The position numbers and the translations under genes are program-made. From the NCBI GenBank assembly GCA_964618955.1, contig CAZUBO010000002.1:5778-69777 (forward strand): DNA of 64,000 nucleotides, in the 5' to 3' direction. This DNA comes from JAKLIH01 sp964618955. Its GTDB lineage: Bacteria > Patescibacteriota > Minisyncoccia > UBA6257 > JAKLIH01. The first letter of the stretch is position 1; every line of letters starts with the position of its first letter. A model generated the notes under the pieces. It saw nothing but the letters and a program-made list of their open reading frames with translations, had not been told where the DNA came from and searched no databases. Below, piece by piece: positions 1 to 10,935 of this stretch.

Positions 1-993
1 AAGTCATTGAGTATTTAATACTCGACGCTGGAAAACTTCTTTAAGCATTAAGATGTCATTGGGTTCGAGTTTGGTATATTTAATTTTGAATTTTTTATAA
101 TTGTTCTTTGAGGGAATACCGTTTGAGAACATTGCTAAAGAAGCGACGGCAAACTTACCACTGATATTAGAGACATCATACATTTCGATGTTGGTAATTT
201 TGGTTTTGGTTTGAAAAAGATCTTTAAGTTCTTGGTTGATATCTGAATAATTACTTGATTCAGTCTTGTTGAGGAATTGACGATGTTTGAAGATATTTTC
301 TAAAGCAAGAATTTGATTCTTAATTACTAAAGCTTTTTCAAAGTTTTGTTTCACAACTTCTTTTTGAAGTTGGAGTTTCAAATCCTTAATGAGTTTTTTG
401 TTATCACCATTAAGAATTTTTATAATATTCTTAATGTTTTGGAGGTATTGATTCTTTTGTTCTTTAGAATATTTTGCATCTTTGAGGCAGCAAAAGCCTA
501 AACAAAGATTGAGTTGAGAAGATAAGCATGGTTTTTGATGCTTAGTCTTGCAATTACAGTAGGGGAAGATAGGTCGCAATAGACTTAAAAGGTGTTTTAA
601 ATGAGTCCCAGAAGTGAATGGGCCTACTTGATAGCTAGATTCATCTTTTCGATGAGTTAATGATAGCTTAGGAAAGGTATCTTTAGAAATATTTACAAAA
701 AAATAATTCTTGTTATCTTTAAGAACAACATTTACTCTAGGTAGGTGTTTTTTAATTAGATTAGATTCTACAATCAAAGCTTCAACATCATTTTCAGTAA
801 TGATCCACTTTAGATTGGTAGCATACTTACCGATAGTTTGGTTCTTTTGATTGCTTAAGTCTAGATAAGACTTAAGGCGTTCTTTAAGACTAGAGGCTTT
901 ACCAACGTAAACAACTTCTTTATTATTGGTAAAGATATATACTCCGGGTAGACTAGGACTACTTTTAATTTTTGATATTATTGATTGGTTCAT
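1..993 (-). CDS. uvrC: UvrABC excinuclease subunit C, 3' part outside window
   Basis: Endonuclease subunit of nucleotide excision repair, which makes the dual incisions around a UvrA/UvrB-marked lesion. The first ~330 residues are visible. The N-terminal GIY-YIG nuclease domain shows PGVYIFTN and VVYVGKASSLKERL. A Cys-rich segment (NCKTKHQKPCL...LCLGFC) is typical of UvrC, and a coiled UVR-like stretch lies near residues 200-235. At positions 4-6 the frame meets a TGA, read here as Trp, and it stays open through the left edge, so this is an edge truncation and not a broken gene. The start at 991-993 lies inside the end of the upstream gpmI gene (29-bp overlap), so the two are probably co-transcribed. 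The family is certain; the C-terminal RNase H-like domain cannot be seen. Confidence 0.95.
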
Positions 994-2554
994 CGTTAGT
1001 TGACAAATTTAAAGTTTTGAGAAGAGATTGGCCAGTCATTTGGATTGGTTGCTGGATATTAAAGATATCTAATATAGTAGGACTGATATCAGCTAAAATA
1101 CCAATAGCGCTTTTTTCATGGCTTTGAATTTCTTGGAATGTTAAAGGTTGTTGGTTTTTTCAATCTTTAGAAATCAAATGTAGTGGAACAAAATTGTCAT
1201 CATGCTTGAATTCTGGTTCACCAGTTAGAGGATTCTTCATTCTTTCGATATTGCCATGATCAGAAGTAATGACGAAGGTATAGGAATTAATACCATAGTC
1301 AATTAGTTTTTGAATTTCACTATCGATAATTGAAACTGCGGTTTTGGCAATATCAATATCACCAGTATGACCAGCTAAATCAGCATTAGGATAATTAATT
1401 AGAAGGAAGTCATAAATATTCTCATCGATAATTTGTTTGGCTCTTTCGGTTATATTCGGTGCTTCTAAGTATGGATTCTCTTGGAATTTTAAAGAAGTAT
1501 CGGATGGCAGAATGAATCAAAATTCTCCTGGGAAGGGTGTTTTGTTTAGACCATTGAAATAGTAAGTAACGTGGAGAGATTTTAAAGATTCTGTTAGATG
1601 AGCTTGGCGTTTTTGATTTTGAGAAAGAACAGCTGATAGAGAGTGTTCAACTTTTTCATTAGGAAAGGCTATTTCAATATTTAAATCTTGTTTAAGATCT
1701 ACAAAACTTAGGATTTTAAGATTGGTTAAGCCAGAGATATTCGTGTGAAGTTTTTTTACTAGATATTCCATTGGGAAATAGTTAGGTTTCAAATTGAAAA
1801 GAATAAGACTATCATTGTTAGAGATTGGTTTAAAAATATCTTTGACGGCAAAAGGTTCGATAAATTCATCAGTAATATTCTTTTGTTGTAATTCTTCTAA
1901 ATGAGGAACTAATTCTTTAGAAGAATTAATTGATTCGTTAGCCAAAAGGAAATTACAATATTTCTCTAGATACATTTCATTATGATCATTAAGAGCATAG
2001 AATCTTCCTGATATTGATCCAATTTTGATAGCACCGAGATTGCTAACTTCTTTATTGAGTTTTTCTATAAGACTGATTATTTCATTTTTAGGACCATCTT
2101 TGCCATCAGTTATGAGATGAAGACAGATGTTATTTACATTATTGATTTTAGCCATATAGATTAAGGAGATAAGATGACTTATAGAAGATAGAGTCTCACT
2201 AGAACTAATAGAGCCAAGAAGATGAAGGGTGGAATTGTTTTGTTTAGCATGATTGATAGCTTGTAGTATTGGTTGGTTCTGAAGGAAGGAATTATTAGAG
2301 ATACTTTGATCAATTCTAGTTTTGGCTTGGTAAATGACTTTGCCAGAACCAATGATAAGATGACCAACTTCACTAGAACCTTCTTCAAGATAATTTAGAC
2401 CACTAGCAATACCTGAGGTTTGAAGCGCATAATAGGGATAGTTTTGCTTAAGACTATCCAAAAAAGGGGTTTTACTTAGATATATGGGATTAGTATCGTC
2501 ATTATGACCAATACCTCAACCATCGATAATTATTAGACAAACTTTTTTATTCAT
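965..2554 (-). CDS. gpmI: 2,3-bisphosphoglycerate-independent phosphoglycerate mutase
   Basis: Glycolytic enzyme interconverting 3- and 2-phosphoglycerate with two Mn ions, cytosolic. At 529 aa it has the usual family length (about 510-550). The start at 2554 gives MNKKVCLIIIDGWGIGHND, the family's metal-binding N-terminus, and the W of DGWG is encoded by TGA. The phosphatase/transferase segments are recognisable, and the C-terminus MTGQSL is typical. At least one more TGA (1517-1519) lies in frame. The end overlaps uvrC by 29 bp. Because the frame is only continuous with TGA as sense, a standard-code annotation would split this gene into fragments. Confidence 0.95.
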
Positions 2555-2648
2555 GATAAAATAAAGTTAGATTATTAATATTATTATATCATAAACGTTG
2601 ATTAAATACAAAATTTTTGATAAACTTTAGATATAATAAAAAACCAAT

Positions 2649-3329
2649 ATGAACCTATCTATAATCATCCCGGCTTATAATGCCGAAAAGTTTATCGAAA
2701 AAACCATAGAAGAATTAATAGTAAATTTTCCTGAACAAGAGATAATCGTTGTGAATGATGGAAGTTTAGATAAGACTTTGGAAATTATTGAAAACTACAA
2801 AGAGAAAATTATAATAATAAACCAGGAGAAGAATATGGGGAAGGGTTTTGCAATTAGAAGTGGTTTTGAAAAAGCCAGTGGCGAGATTGTTGTTTTTACT
2901 GATGCTGATTTACCTTATGGAATTGATAATATTAAAGATATATATAACTGTTTAATTAATACTGATAATGATTTGGTCATTGCTTATCGCAAGAAGTTTA
3001 AAGAGAGTTTCTTTAGACATATTACTCATATGGGAATTAATACTATAATACAAATTCTTTTTTGATTCAATGTCTATGATACTCAATGCGGATTGAAAGG
3101 ATTTAAAAAAAATTTTGTTGATAAGATCAAGGGGCAATTAATTTCTAAAAATTTTACTATTGATATTGAGATTTTGCATTTAGCTAAAAAGTATAATCAG
3201 AAGATGGCAAAATTATTAGTTGATTCCAAGAATATCAATAAAGATAGTACTATTAAAATTGTTGATATAATATTAATGATGTTTGAGATTTTAAAAATAC
3301 GTTTTAATAAAAATTATATTAAAAAATAA
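2649..3329 (+). CDS. Family 2 glycosyltransferase (polyprenyl-phosphate sugar transferase type)
   Basis: GT-A fold glycosyltransferase, 226 aa, of the DPM1/polyprenyl-phosphate mannosyl- or glucosyltransferase type that makes lipid-linked sugars at the inner face of the membrane. Visible motifs are LSIIIPAYNAE at the N-terminus, VVNDGSLDKT (nucleotide-sugar binding), FTDADLPYG (DxD region) and VYDTQCGLKGF near residue 148, the last typical of DPM1-like enzymes. A TGA-coded Trp sits just before that motif (FWFNVYD). There is no C-terminal membrane pair, so it is a short, soluble or peripheral type. It ends 1 bp before the next gene, a large membrane protein that may use or transfer the sugar. 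The substrate cannot be told from sequence. Confidence 0.88.
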
Positions 3330-3330
3330 T

Positions 3331-5409
3331 ATGTTAAAAAACAAATTGTTAAAAATATTGAATTCTCCTTGATTTATTAGTGCTGTAATTCTAATATTAA
3401 TTTATATATTTTTATTTGCGCAAATACCTTGGAATTTAATTTTTAGAGATACTATGGTTTCTGGTGGGGATACTGGATCACATAATTATATAGTATATAA
3501 ACTAAAGAGTATTTTTCCAGTTATAAAGACCTGAACTCATGATTGATATGGTGGTTTTCCTTTTTTGTATTTCTATCCACCGTTAATGTTTGTTATTTCA
3601 GTTTTGTTAAGCTTCTTTATGAAGCTAAATGTTGCTTTTAAAATAACAACATTATTAGGTACTCTACTAATGCCAATATGTGTGTATTTAGGGTTGAAGT
3701 TCTTGGGGTATAAAAAGCACATACCCGAGATTGGAGCGGTAGGCTCAATATTGTTTTTGTTTTTAGAAATCTTTAATATCTATGGAGGAAATATACCTAG
3801 CACTTTAGCCGGGGAATTCTCTTATTCATTCTCCTTTGCATTATTCTTCTTGTTTATTGGACTATTATCTAAGGGAGTTGATGAAAACAAATACATATTA
3901 CCAAATGTTATAATACTAGCTTGTATGGCTTTAGCTCATCCTTTTCCAGTTATTAGCGCTAGTATTTATGGTGGATTACTAATATTCTTGAGAAAAGATT
4001 GAAAAAAGAGACTAGTATATATTATGAAAGTATTTTTGATGGCTTTTTGTATTACAGCTTTTTGATCAATTCCTTTTTTGTATTATAAATCATATACCAG
4101 TATGATGAATTGATACCAAACCATAAAGATTGAAGAGATTCTACCAAGATTCTTAGTGGTATTTCAATTTGGAGCATTATTGGGAATTTTCTTTAGTATC
4201 AAAGAAAAAAGTTCAAAGATATTTAATTTCTTAATTATTGGAATTCCAAATTTTGTTTTGTTCATGCTGATAAACAATTCGCCAATTTACAATACTCGAT
4301 TTTTACCTTTTGTGATTATGAGCTATGTATTATTAGGGGCAGTGGGATTAGGGGAGGTGTTGAATGAATTGTTCTCAAGAAAAAAAATTATTCATGCTAT
4401 AGCAGTTATTATTTTCTTAGCTTGAATACTATCAGCTATTAATCCAAAGATGATTTTGGGGAAGAATACTAAAAAAGAATCTTTGATTAAATATATTCCA
4501 ATGTGAATGGAATGAAATTACAAAGGTTTTGAAGATAAAGAGCTTTATAGAATTAATGCTTTACCATTATTTGAGTATTTAAAAAACCTTCCTTATGGAA
4601 AAATGATGTGAGAATATCGACCTGAGTATGATACTTTTGGAACACCAAGATTTTTAGAGAATTTACCAGTACTAACTAACAAACCAACTTTTGAGGGATT
4701 ACTGATTGAATCATCAATCTTTGGACCTTTTCATTTTATAAATCAAACAGAGACTACTCAAAGTCCAACTTCAGCTATTGCTGGATTTGAATATCCACCA
4801 TTTGATTTTGTAAAAGGGGTTGAGCATTTGAAATTATCTAATGCTAGATATTTTGTAGCTTATACTGATAATATTAAATTATTGGCTAGCCAAAATATGA
4901 AGTGATTAAAAGATATTGGGACGTTTTCAGTATATGAAATACCTAAAAATAATGTTGTCGATATCTTTAGCGATTTTAAAGTTCAAGCCAAGAAAAAAGA
5001 TTGAATTAAAACTTCAATTAATTGGTACAAGAATGGTAATTTAAAAGAACCAATTGTTTTTTATTCCAATAAGTTACAAAAGGATTTGTTAAGTAAGGTT
5101 GACGATTCAAAGACTGATAATACCGTTGAAATATTAAATTTAACTGATGCAGAAATTACCTTTAAGACTAGGGATTTGAATAAATTACATATGATCAAAG
5201 TATCATACTTCCCAACTTGAAAAGTGAAGGGGGGCGATGGGCCATTCTTAATGTCGCCATCATTCATCGGAGTAATTCCTAGGCAGAATATTGTTAGTAT
5301 TAAATTTGGCAATGGATTAGTGGATAATATTGCTTATCTATTGACTTATACGGCTATTGCAATTGTGATTATAAAGATAATAAGGCCGAAGAGTATTAAG
5401 TTTATATAA
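3331..5409 (+). CDS. Polytopic membrane protein, probable glycosyltransferase-like (PTPS-related type)
   Basis: 692-aa integral membrane protein with an N-terminal helix, then an extracytoplasmic motif GGDTGSHN followed by YGGFPFLYFYPP. This arrangement is typical of the 6-pyruvoyl-tetrahydropterin-synthase-related membrane proteins (YfhO/GT-C-like). Roughly nine to ten hydrophobic stretches occupy the first ~370 residues. A soluble extracytoplasmic domain with EYRPEYDTFG and NKPTFEGLL follows, and a final helix ends the protein. Many Trp positions are TGA codons (for example KTWTHDWYGG). It sits directly behind the GT2 gene, which suggests the pair assembles or transfers a lipid-linked sugar. 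The family assignment comes from motif layout only and no enzymatic activity can be claimed. Confidence 0.75.
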
Positions 5410-5474
5410 TTTGTATTAATTCATATATAGTGGTATAATATAGTAATCTTTTTATAAATAGTTAAAAAAATATT

Positions 5475-6737
5475 ATGGGAGGACAAAAAGACAAACCAAA
5501 AGGATTTGACAATCAACAGCCAAATCAACCTAAGAAAGAAGAGCAAAAAGGAAATGTTTCTTTTTCTAGTATACAAAATGAATTAAAAAAAGAATTGGAA
5601 ATGGCGGTTGGCAAAGATGAAACTAAAATTTTAAAAAGAGTTATAGACAAAGTAACTATTATCCAACAAAAAACAGAAAACTTAAAAGAAGAATTATTAC
5701 ATGACTTTGACAAGGTATTTACGAGTTTTGAAGATCCTTTTGATTTTTTATTGCAACTAGACCAAAAAGATTTAAAAGCCATAAATAAAGGTAAGATGAT
5801 GGGGCAGATCGTTGGCTTGATATTAAAGGATCCAGCTATAAAAAATTATCTAGCCATGCAGTCTTCTAATAAAGGAGAGACATTGCGTGTAGAAAAGTTA
5901 AAAGAGATAGCTAATAGCACTGAGGATAAAAAATTAAAAAGTGATATTGAAAAGTTCTTAAAAGGAAAAGAAGATTTAAAAGATCCTAATAGCGAACATT
6001 ATAATACGATATTAGAAAAATTAAAAGGTATAATTGAGAATATACGAAATGAGCTTAAAAAACATATAAATATAGAATCTATATTCCAAGCTCAACCGGA
6101 TTTAAAACAAAAATTAGCTTATGAGATACGCTCAAAGCTAAGTAAAGGAGTAACGATTGAGGATTATGAAGATGATGCTATAGGGGGAGAAGAGGTAGAG
6201 GTAGATGAATATAGCAAGAACTACCCAGTAATACAAGATTTCTATAGAAATCATTTAACTCATGATAAAATTAATAAGCCAATAATACTAGATAATCAAG
6301 AATACGATGCTTTATTGTCAGAAATGACGACTTTCTTTAATGAACAAAACGAAAGTGAATATCCAAATTTAAAATTATTTTTCGATGGTTTCTTAAAAAT
6401 TAAAAAAACAACTGAAGAAGTTATAGAAGAACCAATACAAGAAAATAATGAAAATACTGGTTCAGAAGATAAAGAGGGAGAGAATAAAAAAGAAGAAAAA
6501 CCAGAAAAAGATACTTCAGGTCTTATTTATGGTTGTTTAGCTTCCCTTGGAATGCAAGGCATGGATTTAGGTTTTAAAATATTAATGACTATGATTTTCA
6601 GTCCCGTTAGTGCTGCTATATGAGCCTCCCAAGAAAGATTAAAAATGGGAAAAGGTGGTATGAACATTAACACTAAAGGATGAGAAGATATTTTTCCAGG
6701 ATCAGCATTGGATCCAGATAAAGATAAGAAGAAATAA
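5475..6737 (+). CDS. Acidic hypothetical protein with C-terminal hydrophobic segment
   Basis: 420 aa, not recognised. It starts with a Gln/Lys/Pro-rich stretch (MGGQKDKPKGFDNQQPNQPKK). A long highly charged helical region with likely coiled coils follows, then a Glu/Asn-rich linker around residues 315-350. The last ~70 residues are hydrophobic to mixed (SGLIYGCLASLGMQGMDLGFKIL) and read through two TGA-coded Trp residues to the end. The hydrophobic segment could be one membrane helix or a re-entrant anchor. No enzymatic motif is seen. It stands alone between the membrane-protein gene and the oppositely oriented zinc-finger gene. Its composition matches its neighbours, so it is probably native rather than recently acquired. 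Confidence 0.7.
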
Positions 6738-6738
6738 A

Positions 6739-7101
6739 TTAATTCTTTTTAGCACAAGAAATACAGAGATCAGAAGCTGGATTTACTTCCAGCTTTTTGA
6801 GTTCAATCTCTTTATGGCATTCTTCACAAATGCCAAAAGAATTAGTTTTGATTTTAACTAAAGCTTGATTAATCTCTTTAAGACGAGCTTCAAGTAATTC
6901 TTCGGTTGCTAGATTATTGAGATATTGAGATACTTCTAAAGCATTATCTTCGTCGGATAAACCAACACTAGGAAGATAGGAATCAAAATCATTAGGATTG
7001 TCATTTTTGACAATACCAAAATTAGATAATTCTTTTTGAATTTTTTCTTGTTCTGATTGCAATTGTTGTTCAAAAGATTGAACTTGTTCTTTAGTAAGCA
7101 T
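6739..7101 (-). CDS. DksA/TraR-type C4 zinc-finger protein
   Basis: 120-aa protein of the DksA/TraR family, small RNA-polymerase secondary-channel regulators. It has an N-terminal coiled coil (EQVQSFEQQLQSEQEKIQKEL), a middle helical region and the C-terminal four-cysteine zinc finger CEECHKEIELKKL...CISCAKK. Its end lies 1 bp from the end of the convergent acidic-protein gene. The DxxDxA tip motif of true DksA is not obvious, so a TraR-like or general stress role is as likely as ppGpp-dependent control. The family is clear; the specific role is not. Confidence 0.9.
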   Translation of the reverse strand: MLTKEQVQSFEQQLQSEQEKIQKELSNFGIVKNDNPNDFDSYLPSVGLSDEDNALEVSQYLNNLATEELLEARLKEINQALVKIKTNSFGICEECHKEIELKKLEVNPASDLCISCAKKN

Positions 7102-7177
7102 ATTATTAGTTTAAAGTTTTGTATTTCATTAGTATATTGTTTCAAATTTACAATATTTTGTCAATGGGCAGAAAACA

Positions 7178-7205
7178 TTGACTATTTGAGAAAAAATGAT
7201 ATAAT
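7178..7205 (+). promoter_or_regulatory. Sigma70-type promoter of tRNA-Gly
   Basis: TTGACT (7178-7183), a 16-bp spacer, and a perfect TATAAT (7200-7205), 12 bp before the tRNA. Confidence 0.75.
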
Positions 7206-7216
7206 AATATCGTAAT

Positions 7217-7291
7217 GCGGGTGTCGTATAGTGGCTATTATATCTCCTTGCCATGGAGAAGACGGCAGTCCGATTCTGCTCACCCGCTCCA
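7217..7291 (+). tRNA. tRNA-Gly (anticodon GCC), CCA encoded
   Basis: Cloverleaf with acceptor GCGGGTG / CACCCGC, anticodon loop TTGCCAT (GCC), a TTC-type T loop (GTCCGATTCTGC), discriminator T and an encoded CCA at 7289-7291. It reads GGC/GGU glycine codons. Its presence as an ordinary glycine tRNA says nothing for UGA decoding. Confidence 0.95.
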
Positions 7292-7302
7292 AAAGGGAGT
7301 CA

Positions 7303-7338
7303 ATTAAAAAAGACTAAGTGATTAGTCTTTTTTAATTT
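7303..7338 (+). terminator. Intrinsic terminator after tRNA-Gly
   Basis: Stem AAAAAGACTAA / TTAGTCTTTTT with a GTGA loop followed by T-rich sequence. It also works in reverse as the terminator of the convergent htrA-like gene. Confidence 0.85.
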
Positions 7339-7340
7339 GT

Positions 7341-8336
7341 TTAGTCAAAAACAATTTTAATTAATATTTCTTTTTGATCTCTAAGGACTTTAAGTTTGAT
7401 GGTATCACCAATACAAATACCTTTTAAATAATCATTGATTGGATGTTTTTGATCAATACGATTACCATCAAGCTCGAGAATAATATCACCTTCTTTAAGA
7501 CCATACTTTTCAGCAAGACTATTAGTGATAATCCCTGATTGGCTAGCACCATAGACTATGAAAGCTCCATAGTTCTTTGAAAGGTTATGCATTTTTTTAA
7601 CATTTTCATCTACCATAATGTATCTGACTCCTAGAGATACTTGTTTTACAGCTCCAAAGGATTTAAGATCTCTGATTATCTTTCTTACTGAGTTGATTGG
7701 AATAGCAAGACCAATATTTTCGACACCGCTAACAGCTAGAGTAGTAATACCAATAACTTCACCTTTAAGATTGATTAAAGGACCACCAGAATTACCAGGA
7801 TTGATAGCAGCATCAGTTTGAATAAGACCTTTGTATTCTAGAATACCTTTGTAGTTGCTATCAGCCTTAACATATCGAGATAGGCCGGAAATAATACCTT
7901 TAGATACTGTCTTTTGAAATTCATCCAAGACATTACCAATAGTTAATACCGTTTCACCAAGATTAATTTTTGAAGCATCGCCTAAATGTAAATGAGGGAA
8001 GGATTGCTTAGTATTGGTTTGGAGTTTTAAAATAGCAATATCGTTAATGTCATCATAATGGAATAGGGAACAATCATAGAAATTATCATTTCAAAAGATC
8101 TTGTAAGTCAGTTGACGGTTGAAAAGAGGATGGTAGTTAGTAACTACTAAGCCATTTGAGGTTGCAATGAAGCCAGAAGAATTGCCAACCTTTTCGAAAT
8201 AGTCGTTTTTTATTCTAATTATAGTATTCTCGGGGGAAGGCTGGTCGACTGGTTTTAAAGCAAAGATACCTACTATAGAAGGAAGGGAATGTTTAATAAC
8301 TTTTGGAATTATTGATTCAATGTTTTGAAATATCAT
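7341..8336 (-). CDS. HtrA/DegP-like trypsin-family serine protease with PDZ domain
   Basis: 331-aa protease. The trypsin-like domain shows the catalytic His in VVTNYHP, the Asp in INDIAILKL and the Ser in NPGNSGGPLI, so the triad is intact. One PDZ domain follows (YGLKEGDIILELDGN). A TGA-coded Trp at 8091-8093 joins the two halves. In the family these enzymes degrade or refold damaged envelope proteins. The start MIFQNIESIIPKVIK has no clear signal peptide or membrane helix, which is unusual for an HtrA and leaves location open (cytosolic, or start further upstream, though none is visible). It ends at a bidirectional terminator facing the tRNA-Gly gene. Confidence 0.92.
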
Positions 8337-8466
8337 ATTGATTTTATTAGAATGTTAATATATATAAAATATATCAGAGAATTTGAAAAAATACAATAAA
8401 TATGTTTAGGATGGGTTGCTCTTTACATTCTTTTAATTATTTGGTATAATATGGTAAATCAAAAAC

Positions 8467-8829
8467 ATGCTAAATCTAATCAAAAAATTCATAACTCTAA
8501 TCTTGGTGAATTGACTGGGGCTATATGTCTGCCAGAGGATTTTTTCTGAGATAGCAATTACTCATGATTTGAAAACGTTATTTACTTTTTTGATAGTATT
8601 ATCAATTCTGACAGTTATTATAAAGCCAATACTGGATATTCTATTAAAGCCTTTTATTGTTTTGACCTTAGGGATTTTATCAATAGTTGTGAATATGGGA
8701 ATTGTATTAGTAGCTAATAATTTTGCTAAAGCCATAATCATTAATAACAATTTTTCTTTGTTCAAGGTGACTTTAGTATTAAGCTTGATAGGATTCTTAG
8801 TGAATTTAGTAGTAGGACTCAATAATTAA
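8467..8829 (+). CDS. Phage-holin-family IV-like small membrane protein
   Basis: 120 aa with four hydrophobic segments. It resembles the widespread bacterial phage_holin_4_2 family (small YvlD-type membrane proteins) with the motif IIKPILDILLKPFIVLTLGILSIVVN. The start was moved upstream from a TTG at 8569 to ATG 8467 because the frame continues through one TGA (8512-8514, Trp) and adds the first membrane helix (MLNLIKKFITLILVNWLGLYV). In bacteria these proteins are usually chromosomal and of unknown function rather than lytic. It sits 24 bp before secG. Confidence 0.82.
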
Positions 8830-8853
8830 TTTAATCAATATTAAGAATAAAAT

Positions 8854-9069
8854 ATGCATAAATTAGTATCTATAATTCAGGTTGTTGTTTCTTTTGTATT
8901 AATTGGTTTGATTATGATTCAACAAAAGGGAGGTGGACTATCTAGTGTGTTTGGTGGATCTTCAACTAATTATATGAAGAAAAGAGGTATTGAAAAATAT
9001 CTAAATATCTTTACTATTATTTTAATAGCAATATTTATTATTGTTTCTATCTTGATATTTATTGTCTAA
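8854..9069 (+). CDS. secG: Protein translocase subunit SecG
   Basis: 71-aa two-helix membrane protein, an accessory subunit of SecYEG. It shows the family features: an N-terminal helix, a central LIMIQQKGGGLSSVFGGSS loop (the conserved QxGKGxGL...FGG region) and a C-terminal helix. The length is typical. It lies between the holin-like gene and the substrate-binding protein gene with short gaps, so all three are probably one transcript. Confidence 0.93.
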   Translation: MHKLVSIIQVVVSFVLIGLIMIQQKGGGLSSVFGGSSTNYMKKRGIEKYLNIFTIILIAIFIIVSILIFIV

Positions 9070-9086
9070 CACAATAAAAACATAAC

Positions 9087-10778
9087 ATGAACGTTTTAAA
9101 AAAAATTAAGAGCTTGTGAAATAATTTTTCTATTAGAGAAAGAATTTTAAGCTGCGGATTTGCAATCCTGATTGTTTTAGGATTAGCTAAATCTTCATCT
9201 TTGTTTTTAGATAAGCTAACAGTAAATACTCCAATAGCAGGAGGTTCTTTAAGCTATGGCATTTGAGAGACTCCAAAGACAATTAATCCGGTTATTAGCC
9301 AAAACAATGATGCTGAGCAAGAATTAATTAATATTATTTATAGCGGTATCATTAAGGAAGATGGTAAGGGTGGATTCAAGAATGATTTGGCTAAGGAGAT
9401 AAATATCAATAAAGAACATACCGTTTATGAAATTAGTTTGAAAGAGAATGTATATTTCCATGATGGCGAGAAGCTAACGGCCGATGATGTTATTTTTACC
9501 GTTGGTTTGATTAAGAATTCTGATTATAGCAGTCCTTTGTTTGGTTTGTTTAAGGACATTAAAATCGAAAAATTAGGAGAACTAATGATAAAGATTACCG
9601 TACCTAATAGTCAGACTAATTTCTATAACTATTTGACTTTTAAGATTATTCCAAAGCATTTATGAGAGAAGGTTGATTTCGATCAATTTGCTATTAATGA
9701 ATTGAATATTAGACCAATTGGTTCAGGGCTATATATGGTTACAAAGATTCAAAAGAATAAGAGTGGCAAAATTACTAGTATTTATTTAAAGCGAAATACC
9801 AAGTACTTTGATAAGGCATATATTGAAAAGATTGTATTTAATATCTTTGATAATATTGAAGATGCTTTTGTGGCTTTTGTTAAAGGTAATATTGATGTTA
9901 TTAAGGAATTAACTCCTTATCAAAAGGATTTGATAAAGAACAAAAACAAAATCAAAATCAATCACACAGTACTTCCTAGATACTATGCGGTATTTCTAAA
10001 TCAGAAGAATCCTTTGTTTACAAATTCAAATATTAAAGAAGCAATGGAATTGTCGTTAGACAAAGCTTCAATTATTGATTCCGTATTCTTTAAAGAAGCA
10101 GAGTTACTAAATGCTCCAATTTCAAGTAGTTTTATTGGTTATGTTAAGGAGTTAAATACCAATAATTTTAATTTGAAATTAGCTAAAGAAAAATTAGTTG
10201 CAGCTAAGTATGAGGATAGAGACAAAGATGGGGTAATGGAAAAATGAAATGGTAAGACCAAGACTGATTTAGAGTTTTCATTGTTATTACCATCCAATAA
10301 TGAATTGATTCATTTGGCTGATATGATAAAGAAGAATTGAGAGAGTGTTGGTATAAAAGTTAATTTACAGATTGTACCTTTCGATGAATTACAAAGAGAT
10401 TACTTAAAGAATCGTAATTACGATGCCTTGTTGTTTGGTGAGACCTATACTACCAATCCTGACCTATATTATTTCTGACATTCTAGTCAGACAAGTAATC
10501 CGGGTTTGAATTTATCAGTATACAAGAATTCAACAGTTGATTCAATATTAGAAATCAACCATACGACATTTGAAAAAGACCAATTACAAAAGAATTTGGG
10601 TGATTTCCAAGAAATACTGAAAAAAGATATGCCAGCAATATTTTTAAATAATCCTTACTATATCAATGCTTATTACAAAAAAGTAAAAATTGAAGATAAG
10701 CAAGTATATAACTCCTATTCGTCTTCCTTGGGGAATATCAATGAATGATATATCTTCCAGAAACGATCTCTGAAATAA
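9087..10778 (+). CDS. ABC transporter substrate-binding protein, family 5 (oligopeptide type)
   Basis: 563-aa extracytoplasmic solute-binding protein of the OppA/DppA class. It has an N-terminal membrane anchor (residues ~20-45, SCGFAILIVLGLAKSS) without a lipobox Cys. SBP_bac_5 features follow: WETPKTINPVISQNNDAEQEL, NGTVYxFxLRxxVxFHDGEKLTADDV-like, LYMVTKI, and a C-terminal DALLFGETYTTNPD segment. Several Trp are TGA. No permease or ATPase genes are adjacent, so the partner transporter must be elsewhere or the protein acts alone. The start ATG at 9087 has no Shine-Dalgarno but an A-rich leader, as with most genes here. Confidence 0.9.
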
Positions 10779-10798
10779 ATGGTATTTTAAAATACCAT
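10779..10798. repeat. Perfect 20-bp palindrome
   Basis: ATGGTATTTT and its exact reverse complement back to back, just after the substrate-binding protein gene and before tRNA-Leu. It has no T tail, so it is more likely an mRNA 3'-end hairpin or a protein site than a standard terminator. Confidence 0.6.
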
Positions 10799-10802
10799 TG
10801 TA

Positions 10803-10884
10803 GCCGAGATGGTGAAATTGGTAGACACGCAGTGTTCAGAACGCTGTGCTTTACAGCATGTGGGTTCAAGTCCCGCTCTCGGCA
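10803..10884 (+). tRNA. tRNA-Leu (anticodon CAG)
   Basis: Class II tRNA with acceptor GCCGAGA / TCTCGGC, D loop AATTGGTAGAC, anticodon loop TTCAGAA (CAG), a short variable arm and T loop GGTTCAAGTCC. CCA is not encoded. Confidence 0.94.
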
Positions 10885-10935
10885 CTTAAATTTTAAATTA
10901 AAACAAACCACTTAATATATATTAAAAAAAGAATT

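Noticed and set aside
8562..8822. Open frame opposite the holin-like gene, and similar antisense frames across the window
   Set aside because: Mirror frames of real membrane-protein genes with no family resemblance or start context.
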